Below, one piece after another: positions 14,978-20,541 of a DNA stretch of 23,121 bases. The stretch's first letter is position 1; each line of letters opens with the position of its first letter. A program made the translations under genes and the position numbers. The DNA comes from Eubacteriales bacterium (GTDB taxonomy: Bacteria > Bacillota > Clostridia > Acetivibrionales > STF1-152): contig JAQVNH010000002.1 of the NCBI GenBank assembly GCA_028703215.1, positions 1 through 23,121 of the forward strand, read 5' to 3'. The notes beneath the pieces are model-generated. The model had not been told where the DNA came from and ran no database searches. It saw only the letters and a program-made list of their open reading frames with translations.

Positions 14978-15848
14978 AGAAGGCGCAAAAAATGTCTTCA
15001 GAAACAAGCTGATGAGTCTTGCATCGATAAGCATCATCATAGTCTCGCTTTTGGTATTCGGCGTATTCTACGTTATCATCTATGATTTGAACATAAACAC
15101 AAGATTACTGAAAGAACAACCCCATGTAGTAGTTTGGGCAGACGAAAACCTTGCGGACTATGAAGTGGATCTGATAGCTGACTACCTAAATGGAAACGCG
15201 CATGTGGCGGGCTATGAATTTCTTTCAAAGGAATATGCACTCGAACAGGTAAAAGAGATACTCGGAGAAAATGCCGATATTCTTGAAGGCTTCGGGGAAG
15301 GGGATTTTTTGAGACCCGGATTCATGGTAGAACTTCAGGATCCTGAAAACAGCAGCACCTTTGTACAGGAAATTTCGAAAGTTTACGGAGTGGCAAAGGT
15401 GGAATATTCTCAAAAATGGATCGGATTTATCATCTCAGTCGGCAAGTGGGTTCAGGGGATAAGCGTTATTCTTATTGCAGTATTCTTCCTGGTTGCGGTT
15501 TTTATAATTTCAAACACAGTCAAGTTAACGGTATTTGCGAGAAAACATGAGATAAGCATAATGAAGTACATCGGAGCGGCTGATTGGTTTATAAGATGGC
15601 CCTTCGTGATCGAGGGGATCGTTATAGGGGTGATCGGCTCGGCAGTCGCGTATGTCGGTACTTGCTACGCCTATAAGGAGCTTTACGAATACCTGAACGC
15701 CAATATCGTCAATTTCGGAACAGACCTGCTCAAGCTGGCGACGGTTCAGGAAATTGCATTGGGACTTGCATTTTTTTACTCGATACTCGGGATGCTCGTA
15801 GGAGCCTTGGGGAGCATTTTATCAATGAGAAAATACCTCAAGGTGTGA
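14946..15848 (+). CDS. ftsX: Cell division ABC permease-like protein FtsX
   Basis: Membrane partner of FtsE. In 300 aa: a cytoplasmic N-terminus (SYLIKEGAKNVFRNKLMSLA), TM1 about 20-45, a large extracellular loop (about 46-175) with the expected FtsX loop architecture, then three TM segments: VILIAVFFLVAVFIISNTV, FVIEGIVIGVIGSAVAYVGT and IALGLAFFYSILGMLVGALG. Motif RKHEISIMKYIGAADWFIRWPFVIEG is typical of Gram-positive FtsX. Start: the ATG at 14946 lies within ftsE and gives the usual N-terminus; an in-frame codon at 14907 would add 13 polar residues with no site upstream. The external loop is the likely contact for the coiled-coil M23 protein encoded next. The 111-bp gap to that gene shows no terminator. 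Confidence 0.95.
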   Translation: MKLHTASYLIKEGAKNVFRNKLMSLASISIIIVSLLVFGVFYVIIYDLNINTRLLKEQPHVVVWADENLADYEVDLIADYLNGNAHVAGYEFLSKEYALEQVKEILGENADILEGFGEGDFLRPGFMVELQDPENSSTFVQEISKVYGVAKVEYSQKWIGFIISVGKWVQGISVILIAVFFLVAVFIISNTVKLTVFARKHEISIMKYIGAADWFIRWPFVIEGIVIGVIGSAVAYVGTCYAYKELYEYLNANIVNFGTDLLKLATVQEIALGLAFFYSILGMLVGALGSILSMRKYLKV

Positions 15849-15959
15849 TGTGCCGGGGCTGCTTCGGGACTACTTTAAGAGTATACTTGAAATATATGCG
15901 GCAAAGGGATATCATTACGTTGAGAAGCCGCTTTTCAGATAAAAGAGGAGGTTAACGGT

Positions 15960-17105
15960 TTGAAAAAACTTTTACTGTTTTTACTTGTAATCGTGATGAT
16001 CATAACTTGCGCGGCGCCTCTTTATGCGACGGAACTTGAGGAATATCAGCAAGCCGGCGTGAAGACAAGCAATGAGATCTCCAAAACGCAAAGTGCGATC
16101 AAAAAAGCGGAAGAGGCAGCGGCGTATCTGAAGCAAGCTCAAGAACAACTCGCAATGGATGAAGAAGAACAGCGCCGGGTCTATGCGCAAATCGAAACAG
16201 ACCTTGCGGCAATAACAGAGAAGATAAAAGCTGTGGAAGATGAGTTTGCCGTTTCTGAAGAAGAATACAAAACCCAAATCGAAAGACTAAAGCAAAGATT
16301 GCGCGTCATGTACGAATATTCGACGGTATCTATTTTCGATATCCTGTTTGAATCTAAAAGCATACTTGATTTCTTCCAAAGAATCGAGGTCATTACTTCT
16401 GTAGCGGAAGAGAACGACAAACTCATAGAGGAAATAAATGTATTGAAAAACGACATAGAATTCAAGAAAACCATCAAAATGGAGGAACTTTCATATTTTG
16501 AAAGCGAAGCGGCAGCGCAGATAGACAGGATCAACTCGATATTGTCAAACAGAAATGAAGTAACCGCCAAACTTGAATATCAGGAAACATATTTGAAAAA
16601 GCTTGAAAAAGATCTTGACAACCTTATGGAAGAGTCAAGAAAAATTACTCAGATGATCAAGGAGCTAAGAAGCAAGATGAAATATGCCGGAGGTACTATG
16701 GCATGGCCGCTTCCAAGCGACTACGAGGTCCACTCCGGTTTCGGAAACAGGCTTCATCCGATATTAAAGGTGTACAAAATGCATATGGGCGTTGACATAG
16801 GAGGAAAATACGGCGCTTCGATCGTTGCGGCAAACAAGGGAACAGTGATTTCCGCCGGCTGGAGAAGCGGTTACGGATATTGCGTGATTATAGATCACGG
16901 CGTGCTTGACGGAAAGACAATCACCTCGCTCTACGCGCATTGCAGCAAGATCAATGTAAAGGTCGGCCAGGCTGTCGAAAAAGGCCAGATAATAGCGAAT
17001 GTCGGCAGCACAGGATTGTCAACAGGTCCGCATCTTCACTTTGAGATAAGAGAGAACGGGGAACCGGTCAATCCGATAAACGGAAAATATCTAATCAAAA
17101 ACTAA
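15960..17105 (+). CDS. Secreted coiled-coil M23 (LytM-type) metallopeptidase
   Basis: 381-aa exported peptidoglycan endopeptidase. Signal peptide at residues 1-24 (MKKLLLFLLVIVMII, ending PLYA). Residues about 28-235 are a long Glu/Lys/Ala/Gln-rich coiled coil broken near YSTVSIFDILFESKSILDFF, the helical-hairpin pattern of EnvC/PcsB/CwlO-type FtsX partners. The C-terminal M23 domain (about 245-378) keeps all zinc residues: H275 and D279 in HMGVD, H327 in LYAH, H358 and H360 in HLHFE. It should therefore be catalytically active, unlike degenerate EnvC. Start is a TTG at 15960 with AGAGGAGG 8 nt upstream. Position just after ftsEX strongly suggests it is the hydrolase they control (inference). 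A terminator-like hairpin follows. Confidence 0.94.
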   Translation: MKKLLLFLLVIVMIITCAAPLYATELEEYQQAGVKTSNEISKTQSAIKKAEEAAAYLKQAQEQLAMDEEEQRRVYAQIETDLAAITEKIKAVEDEFAVSEEEYKTQIERLKQRLRVMYEYSTVSIFDILFESKSILDFFQRIEVITSVAEENDKLIEEINVLKNDIEFKKTIKMEELSYFESEAAAQIDRINSILSNRNEVTAKLEYQETYLKKLEKDLDNLMEESRKITQMIKELRSKMKYAGGTMAWPLPSDYEVHSGFGNRLHPILKVYKMHMGVDIGGKYGASIVAANKGTVISAGWRSGYGYCVIIDHGVLDGKTITSLYAHCSKINVKVGQAVEKGQIIANVGSTGLSTGPHLHFEIRENGEPVNPINGKYLIKN

Positions 17106-17129
17106 GGCATAAGGCGATTCAGCCAAATA

Positions 17130-17158
17130 AACCCGGACCAAGTCCGGGTTATATTTTT
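17130..17158 (+). terminator. Intrinsic terminator between M23 and ctpA genes
   Basis: AACCCGGAC (17130-17138), CAA loop, GTCCGGGTT (17142-17150), then ATATTTTT. A 9-bp perfect stem with a 3-nt loop and a modest T-tract. The next start is only 35 bp away, so it may attenuate rather than fully stop transcription. Confidence 0.8.
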
Positions 17159-17184
17159 ATACAACAGCAAAGGGGAAATGCAAA

Positions 17185-18402
17185 TTGATCAAAAAAAGAC
17201 ATATCGTGATCGGAGCCATCGCTCTTATACTTCTGACGTCTTCTGTGACGTTCATAACCGCCATATTGCTGCTTGACAAATATAAAACGAATACAGACGG
17301 ATATTCCATAACATTCAACCCTGATGGAGTAGAGAAGGCAAATGTTAAAAAGGTGAATCAGGTCAAGGATCTCCTGAAGCAGTATTTCTACACGGACTTT
17401 GACGAAGATATACTTGTTGAGGGTGCTGCAGCGGGGATGGCGGATTCGCTGGATGACCCTTACACTGTTTACATGACCGGGGAAGAAATGCAGCTTTACA
17501 CGGAACATGCGCAAGGAAGCTATGTCGGGATCGGCGTGCTTGTCAGTGAGGATGAAAACGGTTATCTGGATGTTATAGAGGCTTATGAGGGTTCTCCCGC
17601 AAAGGAGGCGGGCATAATGCCCGGAGACAAGATCGTTGCGGTCGACGGTGTCGAAGCCACTGAAATAGGCGCGGCAGACGTTATCATAAGCAAGATAAAA
17701 GGCATCGAGGGAACAGATGTAGGTCTGACAATATACAGACCTTCGGAGGACAGGGAAATTGAATTAACTGTTACAAGAAAGAGAATAAAAACCGTAAACG
17801 TTATGAGCAAGGTGCTTGAAGGAAATATCGGGTATATAAAAATGCTTATGTTTGACGGGTCGGCAGCAAACGATTTCAATGAAAACCTTGATGATTTGCT
17901 GGATAAGGGAGTTGAAGGGATTATAATTGACTTAAGGGACAATCCGGGCGGCGACTACAATCAGGTCGTGGAGATCGCGGACAGGCTTGTGCCTGAGGGG
18001 ATAATCGTCTACACCGAAGACAGGCAGAAAACTCAGGAAATCGAATATTCGGATAAAACAGAGCTCGAGGTCCCCCTTGTTGTTCTGATAAACGGAAATA
18101 GCGCCAGCGCCTCAGAAATCCTTGCCGGAGCAGTTAAGGATTACAGAAAGGGAACTATTATAGGGACAACTTCTTTTGGGAAGGGACTGGTCCAGATAAT
18201 TATTCCGCTTGATGACGGTTCGGGGCTGAAAATAACCATTGCCAGATATTACACTCCGTCAGGCACCAGCATACATGAAGTTGGTGTAGTGCCTGATATA
18301 GTTTCCGAACTTGATGAAAAATATGAGGGATATTATATATCTCAGGTGCCGCCGGAAGAAGATCTCCAGTTACAAAAAGCAATCGAGGAAATCAGGAAAT
18401 GA
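17185..18402 (+). CDS. ctpA: S41 family C-terminal processing protease (CtpA/Prc)
   Basis: 405-aa serine protease anchored by an N-terminal TM helix (IVIGAIALILLTSSVTFITA, about 5-28) and facing outside. Order: S41 N-terminal part with AGMADSLDDPYTVYMTGEE; PDZ domain (about 110-190) with SYVGIGVLVSEDENGYLDV, GSPAKEAGIMPGDKIVAVDG; the protease core with GYIKMLMFDGSA, GIIIDLRDNPGGDYNQVV; and the catalytic Ser308 in NSASASE with Lys333 in SFGKG. The 25-residue Ser-Lys spacing equals that of E. coli Prc. No C-terminal peptidoglycan-binding domain. Start is a TTG at 17185 with AGGGGA 8 nt upstream; the nearby ATG at 17178 is out of frame. In this setting it may trim envelope proteins, perhaps the neighbouring hydrolase (inference). 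A 20-bp gap leads to the next gene. Confidence 0.94.
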   Translation: MIKKRHIVIGAIALILLTSSVTFITAILLLDKYKTNTDGYSITFNPDGVEKANVKKVNQVKDLLKQYFYTDFDEDILVEGAAAGMADSLDDPYTVYMTGEEMQLYTEHAQGSYVGIGVLVSEDENGYLDVIEAYEGSPAKEAGIMPGDKIVAVDGVEATEIGAADVIISKIKGIEGTDVGLTIYRPSEDREIELTVTRKRIKTVNVMSKVLEGNIGYIKMLMFDGSAANDFNENLDDLLDKGVEGIIIDLRDNPGGDYNQVVEIADRLVPEGIIVYTEDRQKTQEIEYSDKTELEVPLVVLINGNSASASEILAGAVKDYRKGTIIGTTSFGKGLVQIIIPLDDGSGLKITIARYYTPSGTSIHEVGVVPDIVSELDEKYEGYYISQVPPEEDLQLQKAIEEIRK

Positions 18403-18422
18403 AATAATTCCGGGAGAAAAAG

Positions 18423-18728
18423 ATGGGCTTTTTTGAAAGAGTCTATGATGCCGTCAGGAGAATACCTGAAGGTAAAGTGGCAACATACGGACAGATCGCG
18501 CAAATTATCGGCGAGCCAAGGAAATCAAGATATGTGGGATGGGCGCTGCACTCGAATCCTTACAGGGGTGAAGTTCCGTGTCACAGAGTAGTGAACAGGA
18601 ACGGGGAGCTGAGCGGAGGATTTGCTTTCGGAGGAATGGAAGCGCAAAGGCACATGCTGGCTGTTGAGGGGATAGAGTTTACGGACGAGGGAACGATCGA
18701 TCTTGACAAGTACCGCTGGAATGCCTGA
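18423..18728 (+). CDS. Mini MGMT-family protein retaining PCHR active site
   Basis: 101-aa protein equal to the DNA-binding/active-site domain of O6-alkylguanine-DNA alkyltransferase without the usual N-terminal domain. Seen: FFERVYDAVRRIPEGKVATYGQ IAQ (winged-helix part, Tyr22), SRYVGWAL with the candidate arginine finger R36, NPYRGEVPCHRVV with Cys53, then a C-terminal GGFAFGG segment. Alkyltransferase-like (ATL) proteins of this size have Trp or Ala in place of the cysteine; here PCHR is intact, so the protein could still accept an alkyl group. ATG at 18423 has GGGAG about 7 nt upstream and follows ctpA by 20 bp, so it is probably cotranscribed. Family is sure; whether it repairs or only signals damage is not. 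Confidence 0.92.
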   Translation: MGFFERVYDAVRRIPEGKVATYGQIAQIIGEPRKSRYVGWALHSNPYRGEVPCHRVVNRNGELSGGFAFGGMEAQRHMLAVEGIEFTDEGTIDLDKYRWNA

Positions 18729-18761
18729 TTTTGGCACTAGTAAAAAAAAGATCGCAAACAG

Positions 18762-18790
18762 TTGACAAAACCTGCGCTGTATGTTAGACT
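18762..18790 (+). promoter_or_regulatory. Promoter of the cold-shock gene
   Basis: Perfect TTGACA (18762-18767), 17-nt spacer, TAGACT (18785-18790). The predicted transcript has a leader of about 87 nt. Confidence 0.75.
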
Positions 18791-18796
18791 AAGCGG

Positions 18797-18883
18797 AGTT
18801 TGGTGGGATTGATTATTTTTGTTGATAGCAACAGGTCAGTCTGTAATCCAAATAAAAGTAATTTTTAGAAGGAGCACGACAGT
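18797..18883 (+). promoter_or_regulatory. Long structured 5' leader of the cold-shock gene
   Basis: GGATT (18806-18810) can pair with AATCC (18845-18849), enclosing a small GTTG-ATAG-CAAC hairpin. AGAAGGAG precedes the ATG at 18884. Long leaders that refold in the cold are typical of csp genes; thermosensing here is inferred. Confidence 0.45.
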
Positions 18884-19087
18884 ATGGAAAAGGGTAAGGT
18901 AAAATGGTTTAGCGCAGAAAAAGGTTTCGGATTCATCGAGAGAGAGAATGGAAATGACGTATTTGTTCATTTCTCAGCGATCAACATGGAAGGATTCAAG
19001 ACACTGGAAGAAGGCATGGAAGTTCAGTTTGAGGTTGTTGAAGGAGCAAAAGGTCCTCAGGCAGCCAACGTACAAAGGGCTGAGTAA
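18884..19087 (+). CDS. csp: Cold-shock domain protein (CspA/CspB family)
   Basis: 67-aa single-stranded nucleic-acid binding protein of the cold-shock domain type, acting as RNA chaperone in the cytoplasm. Seen: MEKGKVKWFSAEKGFGFI with RNP1 KGFGFI (13-18), RNP2 VFVHF (26-30), and the C-terminal EGAKGPQAANV. Length is exactly that of the family. It is a single gene with its own promoter, long leader and a strong terminator. Whether it is cold-induced or constitutive cannot be read from the sequence. Confidence 0.97.
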   Translation: MEKGKVKWFSAEKGFGFIERENGNDVFVHFSAINMEGFKTLEEGMEVQFEVVEGAKGPQAANVQRAE

Positions 19088-19120
19088 ACCTGTCGACTTA
19101 ATAAGTTGATTTAGCCTTCA

Positions 19121-19147
19121 AACCCCGGCAGTATTGCCGGGGTTTTT
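19121..19147 (+). terminator. Intrinsic terminator of the csp gene
   Basis: AACCCCGGCA (19121-19130), GTAT loop, TGCCGGGGTT (19135-19144), followed by TTT. A 10-bp perfect stem. Confidence 0.93.
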
Positions 19148-19163
19148 CATTTTGGAATAAGTT

Positions 19164-19192
19164 CTTAAAGCGTTATAACGACGCTCTTTAAG
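19164..19192. other. Short inverted repeat before the tRNA promoter
   Basis: CTTAAAG (19164-19170) and CTTTAAG (19186-19192) are reverse complements with a 15-nt loop. No T-tract follows. Purpose unknown; nothing else is seen between the csp terminator and the tRNA promoter. Confidence 0.4.
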
Positions 19193-19228
19193 GGATTATT
19201 GAAACAGGATTTTTTATAACGTTTTCTA

Positions 19229-19257
19229 TTGACTTTGGTTTTTAATCAATGTATACT
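19229..19257 (+). promoter_or_regulatory. Promoter of the tRNA cluster
   Basis: TTGACT (19229-19234), 17-nt spacer, TATACT (19252-19257), about 30 bp before the first tRNA. Confidence 0.8.
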
Positions 19258-19287
19258 GATTATTGCCTCTCGTCCGGGAGGAAATGA

Positions 19288-19363
19288 GGGAGCTTAGCTC
19301 AGCTGGGAGAGCACCTGCCTTACAAGCAGGGGGTCACAAGTTCGAGCCTTGTAGTTCCCACCA
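19288..19363 (+). tRNA. tRNA-Val (TAC)
   Basis: Cloverleaf with acceptor GGGAGCT/AGTTCCC (one G-U), anticodon stem CCTGC/GCAGG, anticodon TAC at 19321-19323, T-loop TTCGAGC, discriminator A and encoded CCA. Confidence 0.97.
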
Positions 19364-19373
19364 GGATCAATAT

Positions 19374-19451
19374 GGCCCGGTAGTTCAGTTGGTTTAGAAT
19401 GCCAGCCTGTCACGCTGGAGGTCGAGGGTTCGAGCCCCTTCCGGGTCGCCA
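19374..19451 (+). tRNA. tRNA-Asp (GTC)
   Basis: Acceptor GGCCCGG/CCGGGTC (one G-U), anticodon GTC at 19409-19411 in CCAGC/GCTGG stem context, T-loop TTCGAGC, discriminator G and encoded CCA. The D-loop has one T more than is common (GGTTTAGAA). Confidence 0.97.
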
Positions 19452-19456
19452 AAAAA

Positions 19457-19503
19457 CCGGATATCGGTATTTAAATCAATGGAATCCCGGTATCCGGCTT
19501 TTT
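19457..19503 (+). terminator. Terminator-like hairpin inside the tRNA cluster
   Basis: CCGGATATCGG (19457-19467) pairs with CCGGTATCCGG (19487-19497) over 11 bp with one G-U, 19-nt loop, then C and TTTTT. It lies between tRNA-Asp and tRNA-Gly. Confidence 0.75.
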
Positions 19504-19526
19504 AATATCCAAGGCGAATATGAAAT

Positions 19527-19601
19527 GCGGGTTTAACTCAGTGGTAGAGTGTCACCTTGCCAAGGTGAAAGTCGCGAGTCCGAATCTCGTAACCCGCTCC
19601 A
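19527..19601 (+). tRNA. tRNA-Gly (GCC), T-loop TCCGAAT
   Basis: Acceptor GCGGGTT/AACCCGC, anticodon stem TCACC/GGTGA, anticodon GCC at 19559-19561, D-loop GG intact, T-stem GCGAG/CTCGT, discriminator T and encoded CCA. The T-loop reads TCCGAAT, so position 55 is C instead of the nearly universal T. Confidence 0.95.
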
Positions 19602-19639
19602 TTTTTTTGTAAAGAGATATTTCATCCATTTTATAATAC

Positions 19640-19714
<75 letters not shown>

Positions 19715-19719
19715 ATGAA

Positions 19720-19750
19720 AAACCCTGCAGGAAATTCAACTGTAGGGTTT
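19720..19750. terminator. Bidirectional terminator between tRNA-Cys and tetR
   Basis: AAACCCTGCAG (19720-19730) pairs with CTGTAGGGTTT (19740-19750), 11 bp with one G-U, 9-nt loop. On the minus strand the stem is followed by more T residues, so it suits tetR well and the tRNA transcript less well. Confidence 0.7.
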
Positions 19751-19771
19751 CATTATAAGTAATCCAAAGGG

Positions 19772-20365
19772 CTATTTCTTAAAGAATCTTTCCGCGCCGG
19801 AGATAATATTCTCTATAACAACAGAAATTTCATCCACCGGCATAGTCATACCATTATTGATCCAATATTGAAGTAACCCGATACACCCTGATGCGATAAA
19901 ATTGTAGAACATTGTGATATCTTTTTCTGATGCCTTTGGGTATTTGGGACTGTATATTTGGATGCACATTTCCTGCCCCATATCTAAAAGCTGCGTTACA
20001 AATCGTCTGTCGCTGTTTTCACCCAGCAAAATCGTACACATATCGGTATTTTTCAGAAAAAAATTAAATATGAAAAAATAAATCGAAAAAGGAGAGCCGC
20101 CTCTATTCTTTTCATTGTTTACCTGAAACTCCTCAATCGTCCTTTTGAGCTCGACAAGCATTTCCTTCTCAATCGAATCCATAAGGTCATAAATATCCGC
20201 ATAGTGCGAATAAAATGTGCCCCTGTTTACTCCTGCAACATCACAAAGCTCTTTTATTGTGATGCTTTGAAGAGTGTTTTTTATCAGTAAAGTGGTAAGC
20301 GCTTGGCGAAACATCTTCCTTGTCAGAATAACTCTGTAATCGTTTTTCGGTTTATTTTTCGCCAT
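19772..20365 (-). CDS. TetR/AcrR family transcriptional regulator
   Basis: 197-aa repressor-type regulator. The N-terminal HTH (about 12-60) reads FRQALTTLLIKNTLQSITIK, then ELCDVAGVNRGTFYSHYADI, a classic TetR helix-turn-helix with the GTFYxHY recognition helix. The rest is a helical ligand-binding and dimer domain (SIYFFIFNFFLKNTDMCTIL, ASGCIGLLQYWINNGMTMPV) resembling the TetR_C_8/DhaS-like type common in Clostridia. The ATG at 20365 has GGGAGAGA upstream. It is divergent from the MMPL exporter gene, which it very probably represses, along with itself. The inducing ligand is unknown. Confidence 0.93.
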   Translation of the reverse strand: MAKNKPKNDYRVILTRKMFRQALTTLLIKNTLQSITIKELCDVAGVNRGTFYSHYADIYDLMDSIEKEMLVELKRTIEEFQVNNEKNRGGSPFSIYFFIFNFFLKNTDMCTILLGENSDRRFVTQLLDMGQEMCIQIYSPKYPKASEKDITMFYNFIASGCIGLLQYWINNGMTMPVDEISVVIENIISGAERFFKK

Positions 20366-20435
20366 TTTTATCTCTCCCGAATATTATTCAACACAACCGG
20401 TCGTCTATGTCGGGTATCATTCAAAACTCTAAATC

Positions 20436-20503
20436 TTGACTATTGAGACCCAACATTTATTATATCATAATTCATTGTGTACATAAGTCAACACGATGTT
20501 GGG
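20436..20503. promoter_or_regulatory. Divergent tetR/mmpL promoters and candidate operators
   Basis: Plus strand: TTGACT (20436-20441), 16 nt, TATTAT (20458-20463) for the exporter. Minus strand: TTGACT (20491-20486), 16 nt, TATGAT (20469-20464) for tetR. The two -10 boxes abut, so the promoters mirror each other about 20463.5. Inverted repeats overlap them: CCCAACAT (20449-20456) with ATGTTGGG (20496-20503), and GTGT (20477-20480) with ACAC (20491-20494). These are plausible TetR sites. Confidence 0.55.
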
Positions 20504-20541
20504 CAGACAAATATTTTATATATGAACAGGGATGGTACTAA

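Noticed and set aside
19632..19637. TATAAT just before tRNA-Cys as a promoter
   Set aside because: It ends only 2 bp before the mature tRNA 5' end, so a transcript would start inside the tRNA; no -35 at the right distance.
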